Part shown: positions 14,920 to 24,455 of the stretch, in pieces | How the letters are laid out: each line of letters opens with the position of its first letter | How positions within the stretch are numbered: position 1 is the first letter of the stretch | NCBI GenBank assembly: GCA_937868095.1 | Contig: CALMLO010000068.1 | Span: forward strand, 1 to 42,107 | From: an uncultured Phycisphaerales bacterium | GTDB lineage: Bacteria > Planctomycetota > Phycisphaerae > Sedimentisphaerales > Anaerohalosphaeraceae | Length of the DNA: 42,107 bases | Direction: 5' to 3' | The notes under the pieces: generated by a model | Seen by the model: the letters and a program-made list of their open reading frames with translations, nothing else | The model's database searches: none | Told to the model about the DNA's origin: nothing | Translations under genes and position numbers: made by a program

Positions 14920-17307
14920 TTATCGCACTGCATCAGCACGAATCATTCGGATTCCAAAAACACCGGCAATCCGGCTGCCCTTCGCTGCCTCGAATCGTAT
15001 GGTTAGCTTCTTCTTGCCCTTTACGATATCCGGCGGTATCGGGTATTCTACATCGTAAAATTCGTAAGGGTCGCGCCGAACCACCGTTTCCGTACCAATT
15101 TTATGCCCATCGGCCAAAATGTCAAATACAGCCGGCTGGCGCAGCCATTGCCCCGTAAAATATGTTACCACCAGCGTCATCGGATGTTCCGGCTCGACAG
15201 GCATATCCAATGAAAACCACTTTCCTCCCGTTCGGCACGGCCGGCCCCCCAGACGCTCTACCCGGACGTCTTCAGCACCCTGATAATTGAAATCACGCTC
15301 CGGCTGCATCTCACCGGGCTGAGCATAGGCGACCGTCGCCAATTCGAGTTTGCGCCGCCGTTCCTGGGCAGCCGCGTATTCAGCCGCCTTCGCCTGCCAT
15401 TCTGATTCCGTAAACAAATCCCAGTAAATCCCATAGGTACGACGGTGAAGTTTGTAAAACGGCACAAAATCAACATCCCGATCCCTGCCGACGCCGACAG
15501 TGCGAAAATGCCCCGGCTGGCCTTCCACGGGCTTGAGCCACTGTTCGACCGGCCGCTCAGCCGCCGCAAAGACCGGTATCCTTTCAAAGCCGTCCTGCGA
15601 ATCCCGATGACGCTCCGGGCCAAGATCTCCGGCCAGCACCAGCGGCCCCCAAAGAATCGCTGCACGGCGCGGATTATCCGGCGTAGGTTCCAGAGAAAGC
15701 CGTTTGGGCAGGGTCAATTCAATCCGGTCGCCGTCTTTCCACATTCGCTTAAACTCTGCATACGAAGACGGTTTCGGAAGATTGGCCGCCGGCTCGCCGT
15801 TGACAGCCGCAGCAAATCCTTCTCCCGCCCACGCCGGACGCCGCAGCGCCACCACAAATTCCTGCGGCTTTTCAGTCTGTATTGTCAGCACAGCCGACTC
15901 GCCGTCCGGAAAATCCGTTTCCATCTTGAAACGAACCCCTTTCGCCGACCAATCCACTGTCGAAGGGGCATATAAATTTACCCACAGACGATTTTCGGAT
16001 TCGTAATAGATGCCGTCGGCGTGCAGAGCATGGCTTTCCATCCCTGTACCTACGCAGCAGGTAAAACTGTCGAACATATCCTGATACTCATGACAGACCC
16101 CCTGTCCGACCGGCACCATATAGCAGGTTCGCCCATCCTCCGGATCGATGGAAGCCAGAATATGATTAAACAGGGCCCGCTCGTGAAACTCGACATAGTG
16201 GGCATCGGGACGCAGCGCAAAAAGTCGGCGCGTCAACTTCAGCATGTTATAAACATTGCAGGTTTCCGCTGTACGTCCGTCAATGCGGCTGCTGAGCCGG
16301 TCGGGGTCGCCGAAATATTCATCCTTGCCGTGTCCGCCTGTGGCGTAGCTGTGATGCTGCACCACGCAATCCCAGAAAAAGGCCGACGCCAGTAAATCGC
16401 CGGCCTGACCGTCATACACAAAGCGGGCGAGCGAGCCGAGCATCTTCGGTATCTGTGTATTGCCATGCTTGCCGGAAAGATTATCCTGATGACGCTGGAG
16501 CGGTATTGTGAAGGATCGATGCTCAAATCGGCGGGAAAGTTTCAGCCAGCGGACATCTCCCGTGTCGGCATACAGGTCTGCCAGCACTTCTTCCATCCCG
16601 CCAAACTCCGTATTGAGCATCGTTTGGACCTGTTCATCGGTCAAATCAGCCAAAATCCCCTCCGCCCAGGCGGCAAACTTGATTTCCATCTCCAGGGCCG
16701 TCTTATTGCCTGTATAACGATAGGCATCGCGCAGGCCGGCATAGGTCTTATGTAGCACATACCAGGGCGCCCACAGCCCGTTAAGGTCAAAACCGCCTGA
16801 GCGTATCTGGCCCCGACGGACGGCTTCAAAACACTCACGGCCCCCTTCCAGCGCCGATAAATACCCGTCGCCATGTTTGTCCTGAACTTCTTTCAGTTCC
16901 TTGACGATGAAGTCGGCTCGCTCCTTGAACCGCGGATCACCGGTAGCAGCCCACATCAGACTGACAGCCGAAAGATAATGCCCTGCAATATGGCCTGTCA
17001 GATTCCGTCCGCCGCCGTCCCATCCCCCATAGGGAGCGGCTTTGCTTTCCAGTCCCGCCTGCCGGCGATAGGAAACCAGCATCCGCTCAGGTTCCAGTTT
17101 CAGCAGATATTCGGCGTCCTTGTCCTGGGCTTGCTTCAGCGGCCCTCCAACCAGTCGAACCTTAGACAGTTCGATGGGTCGAGCCGGCAGACGTTGTTCT
17201 TTTTCGTATCTCAGAGTGCCTTGGACTTGGCCGCCGGCCATTCCTTGAAGAAATACGGCGGCTGCGATTACTGCTGAAATCCCCTTTTTCCCGGCATTCA
17301 TACCCAC
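14920..17307 (-). CDS. GH146-type (DUF1680 superfamily) beta-L-arabinofuranosidase
   Basis: 795 residues if GTG 17307 is used: AAGGAG lies seven bases before it, better than the 13 bases to ATG 17301. Signal peptide about 1-28. The catalytic barrel spans about 45-450. Motifs: GGWDGGGRNLTGHIAGHYLSA (94-114), HGNTQIPKMLG (281-291), GGHGKDEYFG (324-333, acid/base Glu330), AETCNVYNMLKLTR (347-360, zinc ligands Glu348 and Cys350) and SFTCCVGTGMESHAL (414-428, nucleophile pair Cys417/Cys418). The ETCN(T/V)YNMLKL and CCVGTGMEsH forms point to GH146 rather than GH127. A C-terminal beta domain (about 670-795, HPMTLVVTYFTGQW...) resembles the DUF6805 module often attached to these enzymes. It is likely exported and works with the downstream GH127 enzyme on arabinofuranosylated polymers. 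Confidence 0.88.
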   Translation of the reverse strand: MGMNAGKKGISAVIAAAVFLQGMAGGQVQGTLRYEKEQRLPARPIELSKVRLVGGPLKQAQDKDAEYLLKLEPERMLVSYRRQAGLESKAAPYGGWDGGGRNLTGHIAGHYLSAVSLMWAATGDPRFKERADFIVKELKEVQDKHGDGYLSALEGGRECFEAVRRGQIRSGGFDLNGLWAPWYVLHKTYAGLRDAYRYTGNKTALEMEIKFAAWAEGILADLTDEQVQTMLNTEFGGMEEVLADLYADTGDVRWLKLSRRFEHRSFTIPLQRHQDNLSGKHGNTQIPKMLGSLARFVYDGQAGDLLASAFFWDCVVQHHSYATGGHGKDEYFGDPDRLSSRIDGRTAETCNVYNMLKLTRRLFALRPDAHYVEFHERALFNHILASIDPEDGRTCYMVPVGQGVCHEYQDMFDSFTCCVGTGMESHALHADGIYYESENRLWVNLYAPSTVDWSAKGVRFKMETDFPDGESAVLTIQTEKPQEFVVALRRPAWAGEGFAAAVNGEPAANLPKPSSYAEFKRMWKDGDRIELTLPKRLSLEPTPDNPRRAAILWGPLVLAGDLGPERHRDSQDGFERIPVFAAAERPVEQWLKPVEGQPGHFRTVGVGRDRDVDFVPFYKLHRRTYGIYWDLFTESEWQAKAAEYAAAQERRRKLELATVAYAQPGEMQPERDFNYQGAEDVRVERLGGRPCRTGGKWFSLDMPVEPEHPMTLVVTYFTGQWLRQPAVFDILADGHKIGTETVVRRDPYEFYDVEYPIPPDIVKGKKKLTIRFEAAKGSRIAGVFGIRMIRADAVR

Positions 17308-17340
17308 GGCTGATCTCCTTATCTGCTGTTTCGTAATAGA

Positions 17341-20300
17341 TTACCAGTTTTCCGCCAGAATGCTGAAATCATTCAGGTCAACGGTTCCGCTCATGTCCAA
17401 ATCCAGCAGGCAGCACCACTGATTGCTGCTGGAGCAATCTTTTTCCAGCCAGCCCGCCGTCAATTCAGCCAAATCAAGCAGGTCGATGCATTGGTCGCGG
17501 TTGATATCCGGCCCAGGCGTAAGCGTCGGTGCGGAATCACCCAAATCCACAACTCGAAGATTGCGAATCTTTCCATCAAAGTAGAAATACTCGCCATTGT
17601 CATTCATGGCAAATCCAATTCGGTAATTTTTAGCCGCCAGCGCATCCGGATTAGCCGAATACGCATGGCTTGCACGCAATATTCCATTGACGTAAAACCA
17701 CGCATGAGAACCGTCAAAATCCAGCCGAACCGTCTGCCATTGGTTTAGCGAAACCGGCACTTGCGTATTCCAGAGTCCTGCCCCGTCCAGGCAAACATAG
17801 AATAGCCCGTTGTTAAGGCCTATCCCGCTGCCATGCCGGCTGGAGCGTTCGTCATTGGAGTCAAAAATGCCTTCATAATAGGGTACGCTATCCGAACTGC
17901 GGGGGTAGATTTCCGCCAGCAGGCGGCGTTTCAGGCCGTTTCGCACCCCCGATTCCACTTTGGTCGCAGCCCCGTCGAAATCCATTTCACTGTCAAAAAA
18001 CATCGCTGCCAGCCATCGGCCGCTGCGCCGGATTTCATTGGCAATCTCCGCCGCCGTCAGCGCTGTATTGTAAAAGCGGATGTCATCTGCCAGACCGCGA
18101 TACAGCGCGCCGGCCCAGTTGCGTCCGACATAAAAGGCCTCAACAGCAGTGTAGTTGTTCGGACCTAACACCTGTTCGCTCACCAGATTGCTGACAGTTT
18201 GGTCCTCTGCCTGTCCGTTTATGTAGAGAATGCATTCGCTGCCGCTGAGGGTTACCGCCAGCGATGTCCACGAACCTGCCGGTATCTCAGAAAGGGACGT
18301 CAATACCGCCGTTGCTGTGCCGGTGGTAATGGTAAATTCCGCCTTGGCCTGGCTGTTGAGCCGCAATTCCAGAAACTTGCTTTCCGAAGCCCCCATAAAC
18401 ACCAGCGGCTGATTGCGGTTGTCGACCGGACAAATCCGCAGCCCGAAACTGCCTTCAACCGCATCACAAACGCTGCGGTTAAGAACGATATATTGATTTA
18501 CGCCGTTAAGGCGCAGGACGGCACTGTTGGAAGCCGTATCATAGACCCGCAGAGGACGTCCTCTCAGCAGGGCCGGCTGGGCGCCGAATTCGTCCCAGCA
18601 GACCTCGCCTTCCGATTCTTCGATTCGGTACGAGGCCGTCAGACCCCGCGGTTTTCGCAATGTATTCCACCAGTAATCCTGGTACCAGTCGCCCCAGGGC
18701 ACATGACTGAAATGAACCCCATCCGACAGCGTCCCCCCTGAATAATCATAAGCGGCGATACCCGTGCCGGAAATAGTGCCGCCGGAGATGGTACTGCACC
18801 CCTGAACAATCGCATAATCACTAACGATGGCGCCGTCGTACACGCCCGCATATCCCTCCACACGTGCCTTGCCTCTTACTGTCGAATTGGAAACAATCGC
18901 CCGGTCCCGAATACGGGCGTTGTCCCGGATGACAGACCCGCCCATAATCAGGGAATGACCGGAAACAATGGCCGAATTCTGGACGGTCGCCGAATCCGTC
19001 ACGACGGCAAAGTTTTCTATCCGTGCCGTATTCAGAACCCGTGCTGTTCCCAGCACGCGTGCATTAGGTCCGACATAAGCCGTTGAGGAAACGGCTGCTG
19101 TCTTGGCGACAAATCCGCCGCCGTTGCTGTGGGCAGCACCTTCCGGAATGGCTGAAGAATACCGCCGCTCCGCCAGTGCTGGTACAGCCCCTTTCAGATA
19201 AACTTCATAACCATACCGCAGTCGGTCGGGATGCTTATCAATCGGCAGGGCATTATCAGTCCATTCCAGATTGAGTTTGGTGTCTGTCGGCGTTGCCGTC
19301 ACAATTAAAAACAGTTTGGTCTCGCCGGGCTCCAGTTGGAAAACCTCCGACCCGGGCCTGAACACGTCGCTGTAGCGGACATTGCGCCAGTTCTCGTCTG
19401 CTGCCGCCAGCGACCAGCGCCAGTCTTCCGTTGAACCGGCTATATCCAAGCCGCGAACAGCCGCGTGAATCTCGCTGGATTGCGGCGTCAGAAGGTGCAG
19501 CATATACGCAAACCGCTCAGGCGCCCGTTCAAAGGGAACCCGATACCACCCCGGCGCATCCTGACAGGGTATCAGATGAGAGCCGATTTTGTACTTGAAC
19601 AGGGCTTCTTTTTGCTCGCCGTTCCAGAAAATTCCCTGCATGATTTGGCCGTCGCTGAAATCCAGAAACGGCCAATGCCGCAGCCCGCCGGCTATAAAGG
19701 ACCCTCTATCACTGCCGGCCGGAAGCAGGCCTGCCAGTTTGTTATAAATAGTCTGACCCGCGGAACCTTTTTTCCAGACGTCGGCCGCGGCATCCGGCAA
19801 ACCCGCCTCGGCCCCGAAATCCCGAAGAACATGATGAATCCGGTAATCCTGATAAATCAGCGAGCCGTGATCCTGTCGAAAATTAGTAACATCAAAAATG
19901 CGGTCGCTTAGAGTATCTCCCAGCGACACGAGCATTTCAGCATAGTGCACATTGCGGTTGTGTCGAAGAAAGTTAGCGTGGGATTCCCAGTGGCCGCCGT
20001 CCAGATTGCCCAGTTGGTGCCCCTGAACATAATGGCCGAACTCATGCGGCACCGGATTACCCCAGCCCTCATCCAGCAGCCCGGAACCGTTGATGCCGAT
20101 ATGCATAAAGCCGTTCCATCCCCCGCACCAGAAACCATCATACCAGGTGATATGATTGATTTTGTACCGGTTTCCGTTCCGCCGCCGCAGTTCAAAACTT
20201 TCGAAGGGCTCGTCATAGTGAAGGTTTTTGCAATAGACCTGATAGGATTCTTCAATCATCCGCAGCGCCCGCCGTCCCATCTGCTCAGGATTGAAGGACG

Positions 20301-21705
20301 CATACCGCTGGTAGCTTTGCGGCGACCACCAGAACACGGCATGCTTGGATTCCATTGACTGAAGGTTTGAAAAACTTTCGCCGCTGTAGATATTCAAATC
20401 AGTATTCACCAGCAGAACATCGCCGGCCAAATCCCCCACCTCGATATAATCCAGCTGAAAGCTTTGGCCGTCACCGCCGCTTGTGCCCAGCGGATAAATC
20501 CGCAAATCAGTCAGCCGATCCCGCCACCACACGGCCAGCCCCAAATCCAGCCGATAAGTATGCCACTGTCCGTCTGTCGGAATGACGTCAGCCGGAATGA
20601 CAAGATTGCGCGTAGAGCCGGTATTGATGAGAGGGGCATTGGTATGACCGTAATAAAGAATAATATCATCGCGTCTGCCTTCCGGCAGTTTCAGACGAAA
20701 TTGGAGGTAATCAAAATAGCCGAAATCCAAATCCGGCCCATTGGCAACAGCAGTCCGCTCAAGATAAGGTTTGTCGGCGGAGGCGGTTGCACATAAAATT
20801 CCTTCCTCTATATTTACATCAGTCAGCCCCGATACCGTCCAGCCGTCCAGGGAGCCGTCTGTATCCCATGCTCCCAGCATAAATGCCGGCCCCTCACCGA
20901 AACCGGAAGAATGATCAACGAGTCTTGTCTCTGGTTCCAGCGTCAGAGCAGGATAGGTCCACGCCGATGGTTCCTCCTCCTCCGGTTCCGTAACCGTCAG
21001 AGAAAACTGGTCAAACGCCGCATATCCCAGGTCAGTCGAAAAGGTGCATTGAAAAAGGCCGACCTGAAGCGGAACATCCCGCAAATCCGGACGGCGGATG
21101 GGAGAGCAGGACATCTCTGTCCAATTTGTACCGTCTGCACTCCAGCGAAAATGGAACACCGCCCCTTTCTTTTCCAGCTGCAGCCATGGCCCCGCATTCC
21201 ACGCCAGCCCGTTATGGCACAATTCCTCCCTCGCCCCATCATTGGCCATGCGGACAAAATTCCCGCAGTTCCAGATTGGAAAATAATCTATGCTGACCCA
21301 ATCCTCACCGCTTCCGGCCAAATCGGGATTCAGAGGCGCACGAGCCATAATGCCGCAAGTATTGTGATAGACATTCTGATAAGCAGTCACTTTAACGGAG
21401 GCGATAAAATTACCTGTAACCGTTTTATAGAGAAACGGCCCCAGGGGGTTCCACGGCGGCCCGTAATAGGCATTTGCCGAGGCCATATACAATTGCCCTG
21501 GCCGGCTGCTCGAGGCGTTCAGATCGCTGACCGTCTGTCCGGCCTCCAGACCGATGAAGCCATCCCAGATAGTACCGCTGACTCCCTCGGTCAGATAGTT
21601 CCGCGGTGTGTCGAACAGATCCGTATAAACCTCGGCACTTGCCGTTTGGCACAGCCCGAATACAGCAAAAATACCAATCAGTTGCCTTGCTCGGATAAGA
21701 TTCAT
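17341..21705 (-). CDS. Giant secreted protein: HEFGH metallopeptidase-like core, hexapeptide beta-helix, two LamG domains, dockerin-like tail (Svx/AvrXca-like)
   Basis: 1454 residues; AGGGGGT precedes ATG 21705. Signal peptide 1-24 (ends ASA). Domains in order: concanavalin-like/DUF1349-like sandwich (about 25-240, shared with the two upstream proteins); second beta-sandwich (about 275-425); a core with HEFGHYVQGH (554-563) and a possible third zinc ligand Glu574 (HWESHANFL), giving a gluzincin-type site; left-handed parallel beta-helix of hexapeptide repeats (about 866-985, e.g. ARVLGTARVLNTARI); LamG-like domains (about 1030-1215 and 1225-1395); dockerin-like tail with two calcium loops (DINRDQCIDLLDL; DLDMSGTVDLNDF). 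A metallopeptidase-like region plus hexapeptide repeats recalls the Svx/AvrXca (DUF6055) secreted proteins of plant pathogens; this is from memory. It lies 33 bp before the GH146 gene. Confidence 0.75.
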   Translation of the reverse strand: MNLIRARQLIGIFAVFGLCQTASAEVYTDLFDTPRNYLTEGVSGTIWDGFIGLEAGQTVSDLNASSSRPGQLYMASANAYYGPPWNPLGPFLYKTVTGNFIASVKVTAYQNVYHNTCGIMARAPLNPDLAGSGEDWVSIDYFPIWNCGNFVRMANDGAREELCHNGLAWNAGPWLQLEKKGAVFHFRWSADGTNWTEMSCSPIRRPDLRDVPLQVGLFQCTFSTDLGYAAFDQFSLTVTEPEEEEPSAWTYPALTLEPETRLVDHSSGFGEGPAFMLGAWDTDGSLDGWTVSGLTDVNIEEGILCATASADKPYLERTAVANGPDLDFGYFDYLQFRLKLPEGRRDDIILYYGHTNAPLINTGSTRNLVIPADVIPTDGQWHTYRLDLGLAVWWRDRLTDLRIYPLGTSGGDGQSFQLDYIEVGDLAGDVLLVNTDLNIYSGESFSNLQSMESKHAVFWWSPQSYQRYASFNPEQMGRRALRMIEESYQVYCKNLHYDEPFESFELRRRNGNRYKINHITWYDGFWCGGWNGFMHIGINGSGLLDEGWGNPVPHEFGHYVQGHQLGNLDGGHWESHANFLRHNRNVHYAEMLVSLGDTLSDRIFDVTNFRQDHGSLIYQDYRIHHVLRDFGAEAGLPDAAADVWKKGSAGQTIYNKLAGLLPAGSDRGSFIAGGLRHWPFLDFSDGQIMQGIFWNGEQKEALFKYKIGSHLIPCQDAPGWYRVPFERAPERFAYMLHLLTPQSSEIHAAVRGLDIAGSTEDWRWSLAAADENWRNVRYSDVFRPGSEVFQLEPGETKLFLIVTATPTDTKLNLEWTDNALPIDKHPDRLRYGYEVYLKGAVPALAERRYSSAIPEGAAHSNGGGFVAKTAAVSSTAYVGPNARVLGTARVLNTARIENFAVVTDSATVQNSAIVSGHSLIMGGSVIRDNARIRDRAIVSNSTVRGKARVEGYAGVYDGAIVSDYAIVQGCSTISGGTISGTGIAAYDYSGGTLSDGVHFSHVPWGDWYQDYWWNTLRKPRGLTASYRIEESEGEVCWDEFGAQPALLRGRPLRVYDTASNSAVLRLNGVNQYIVLNRSVCDAVEGSFGLRICPVDNRNQPLVFMGASESKFLELRLNSQAKAEFTITTGTATAVLTSLSEIPAGSWTSLAVTLSGSECILYINGQAEDQTVSNLVSEQVLGPNNYTAVEAFYVGRNWAGALYRGLADDIRFYNTALTAAEIANEIRRSGRWLAAMFFDSEMDFDGAATKVESGVRNGLKRRLLAEIYPRSSDSVPYYEGIFDSNDERSSRHGSGIGLNNGLFYVCLDGAGLWNTQVPVSLNQWQTVRLDFDGSHAWFYVNGILRASHAYSANPDALAAKNYRIGFAMNDNGEYFYFDGKIRNLRVVDLGDSAPTLTPGPDINRDQCIDLLDLAELTAGWLEKDCSSSNQWCCLLDLDMSGTVDLNDFSILAENW

Positions 21706-21724
21706 TCAGACCCCCTGTTTGAAA

Positions 21725-21755
21725 GAAAAAGGCCGGGAGCAGGCCGCTCCCGGCC
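21725..21755 (-). terminator. Rho-independent terminator
   Basis: Perfect 10-bp stem GGCCGGGAGC (21731-21740) / GCTCCCGGCC (21746-21755), five-base loop, followed on the minus-strand transcript by TTTTTCTTTC (down to 21725). It ends the 24390-21781 gene and separates it from the Svx-like gene, whose start is only 20 bases farther. Confidence 0.92.
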
Positions 21756-21780
21756 GGCAAAATCGATTAACTTTAACGGC

Positions 21781-24390
21781 TTAACGCAAATCCGCACACC
21801 CCGCATCATACGGATGGGTACAGTCAAGCCATGCGGATGCCAGTTCACTCAAATCCAGAAGGTCAACAAGACAATCCCTGTTAAAATCGGCCCACAGATA
21901 TTCCCAGGCACCGCATTCATTTTCCAGAATGCTCACCTCCACTGTCAGCGGTCCTAAGGCATCATATTCCCCGCCGTTGGAGGCCGTCAGCGTCAGGATT
22001 GCCGTATGAGGATCTGTTTCAAGAACAGCATCATCTATGGCCGTTACGGTTACTGTCTGCGGTATCTTCCAGTCTTCAGCAGTAAAAATCAGCTGTTCCG
22101 GCTCGACAGTTACCTGGCCCTCGCCATCGGCAATGTTTACGATTACCGGAGCAGCCAGCGGCGGAATCTTCAGCCGTACGGTAAATGTGCCGGCCGCGCC
22201 GCCTTCCGCTGCTTGAACCCCATCACCGCTGTCCACCAGCAGCCCGGGTGTTTCCATGATGTGAATCAGGGCGCCGGAGCTGATCAGCACGCCGTTCCAG
22301 TTCGGATCGGCACTGGCGACCTTTGCCGTCAGCGTCAGGTACTGGTCCGACTCAGGAACCGTATCTGCAGCCGCCGTAATCTGAATCAGATGGGGCTGAG
22401 CATACTCGGCTGCCGGAATGGAAAGGGTATAGGGTTCTCCCGCCGAAGCGGTCCCGATCATAATATCGTTGGGCTCGGAATTCGGGTCCGCTCCTGCCGC
22501 CGCAACAGCACTGAACGTTGCGTCAATATCAGCTGTCGGTGCAGAAACACCTTCCGTATCAAGCTGGAACTGCACGAGACCGCTGTCGGCCTCACACTCT
22601 GTCAAATGCAGTGTTCCGCTCAGAGAGCCGCGCGTTTTTTTCAGGGAGAAATAGTCGTATTCGACAAACCCCAGCGCTTCACTGAATGTGCATTGATACA
22701 GACCCACCTGAAGGGTCGGCACATTCATATCCTCGCGAATCAGCGGATTGGCCGAAGGGAACGGCTCCCACCTGACGCCGTTAACACTGTGGTAGCAGTA
22801 GAACGCTGCCCCTTGCCGGACGACCTTCAGGTAGCGGCTGCCTTCCCAGCCCGTTCCCATCACATCGGTTTCGGTGCGAGCGCCGTTGTCATTGTACCAG
22901 AGGATATTTCCGCAGCTCCAGATCGGAAAGTACGTGGCCTGGATATTATCCTCGCCGGCCCCGCCTGCAGCCGTATCCGCCAGACGCACCATAATGCCGC
23001 CGGCATTGTTAACCACGCCGTCCTGCGCCGCAATGCTGTTGGCATATTCGGAAATATAAGTTTCCACTTCAAAATCACCGGTAACATTGATATACAGGAA
23101 AGGCCCGGAGGTATCGTTGCCGCTCCAGTAGGAATTGGCCGATGCCAGACGTAGCACCCCGCTGGTTGTTATCGATGCGGTAGCATCGGTCGTGTTGCCG
23201 CCTGTATCCATCAGCCCGCTCCACATCGAACTCGGACCCTGGGTATAGTCCCACGGACAGTCAAAGGTGTCCGCAAAAGCACCATTAGTCAGCGGCGGCG
23301 GTGGGCACGGAAGATAGTCGTTATCAATCACCGCAATCGCCAGTCCGGCTATCGGAGTCAGGACCCTGTCAAGGTAATCCGGGTCGCCGGCGGTTATCAC
23401 TGCTCTAATAAGAACAGAATGCTTGCCTTCAAAAACATTGTCATCTTCGGCGACAATCGGAACCAGCACAGGCGTGCTGTAGGCGGCCGCAGGAATCCTC
23501 ACCACATAGGGCTGGCCGACCTCAGAAGTCCCCAATTGAGCATCCGCGTAGGTGCCGGCAAAACTCAGCGCTACCTCCAGGTCCTCCGTCGGACCCTTGC
23601 CGGTTATCGGATTCATATAAATCTGCACAGTAATCTGAGCCGGCTCGCCGCCCTCTGGAATCGACGAACTGCTCGAACTTAAAGAGCCGGCCTCAAAAAC
23701 ACCCCCGATTTGCTGGATTTGCGCTTTGGTCAGCGCCGTGTCATACATTCGTATAGAGGCAATCGAGCCGGTAAACGGGTGCGTTCCATATACATTCGGC
23801 ATAGCGCGGGCAATGCGCATCAGCTGCTCTGCATTGATGCTCAGCGAGCGGGCGGCCACGGTGTCGCTGATGCCGTTGACATACAGTCTTACATTGACCC
23901 CGTCATAGGTTGCCGCCAGATGCACCCACTGGCCGGTCGGCGGAGCATTGGTATAGAACACATCATTCCAGAACGTCAGAGCACGAGTCCCGAAATTAAA
24001 GTGAGCAGTCCCGCCGCCGCGATCGGCCCATTGAAACAGGCAGTCCTCCCCCGTCGTGGACGGCGCATACGCCCACACCAGAATCGACCACGGATGGGCA
24101 CCCGTCAGGTTCGCCGGAGCAGGAATATCCGACTCCATCCATGCTCCGTTGGCAAAGGTAACCGCCTTGCGCCCTGCAACAGTTTCTACAACGGCGTTGG
24201 GATCAACCACATCATCATCAGGCATGTCGGCAATGGCAAAAACGCCTCCGGCGGCTCCGGCGTTGGCCCAGCGGGTCAGCTGCCCTTCGGGCAGGTCGGA
24301 TGCGTCCAGATGAATCAGAAGCGCTGCCGGAGCCCCAGCGATTAGGAACAGCGCCAGCAGCAAACTTGTAACAATCACTGTCTTTTTCAT
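21781..24390 (-). CDS. Secreted LamG / Calx-beta / DUF1349-like protein with dockerin-like tail
   Basis: 869 residues; GGGAG lies nine bases before ATG 24390. Signal peptide about 1-22. Domains: LamG/concanavalin (about 25-235, with YDGVNVRLYVNGISD and IRMYDTALTKAQI), a Calx-beta-like domain (about 240-355, PEGGEPAQITVQIYM...), a DUF1349-like sandwich (about 370-585) homologous by eye to the N termini of the neighbouring 1454- and 517-residue proteins, a second Calx-beta-like domain (about 595-710), an Ig-like repeat containing PQTVTVTAIDDAVLETDPHTA (about 720-815), and a tail ADFNRDCLVDLLDLSELASAWLDC ending C-P-x4-C. The tail has one clear calcium loop rather than a full two-loop dockerin. 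No catalytic motif is seen; it is probably an adhesive or substrate-binding surface protein. Its transcript ends at a strong terminator. Confidence 0.82.
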   Translation of the reverse strand: MKKTVIVTSLLLALFLIAGAPAALLIHLDASDLPEGQLTRWANAGAAGGVFAIADMPDDDVVDPNAVVETVAGRKAVTFANGAWMESDIPAPANLTGAHPWSILVWAYAPSTTGEDCLFQWADRGGGTAHFNFGTRALTFWNDVFYTNAPPTGQWVHLAATYDGVNVRLYVNGISDTVAARSLSINAEQLMRIARAMPNVYGTHPFTGSIASIRMYDTALTKAQIQQIGGVFEAGSLSSSSSSIPEGGEPAQITVQIYMNPITGKGPTEDLEVALSFAGTYADAQLGTSEVGQPYVVRIPAAAYSTPVLVPIVAEDDNVFEGKHSVLIRAVITAGDPDYLDRVLTPIAGLAIAVIDNDYLPCPPPPLTNGAFADTFDCPWDYTQGPSSMWSGLMDTGGNTTDATASITTSGVLRLASANSYWSGNDTSGPFLYINVTGDFEVETYISEYANSIAAQDGVVNNAGGIMVRLADTAAGGAGEDNIQATYFPIWSCGNILWYNDNGARTETDVMGTGWEGSRYLKVVRQGAAFYCYHSVNGVRWEPFPSANPLIREDMNVPTLQVGLYQCTFSEALGFVEYDYFSLKKTRGSLSGTLHLTECEADSGLVQFQLDTEGVSAPTADIDATFSAVAAAGADPNSEPNDIMIGTASAGEPYTLSIPAAEYAQPHLIQITAAADTVPESDQYLTLTAKVASADPNWNGVLISSGALIHIMETPGLLVDSGDGVQAAEGGAAGTFTVRLKIPPLAAPVIVNIADGEGQVTVEPEQLIFTAEDWKIPQTVTVTAIDDAVLETDPHTAILTLTASNGGEYDALGPLTVEVSILENECGAWEYLWADFNRDCLVDLLDLSELASAWLDCTHPYDAGCADLR

Positions 24391-24455
24391 AATTTGAATC
24401 TCCCATATTGAGGTTCATCACTTCGCTTGCATATTCCTCTCGCAGCCCGGCCGGT

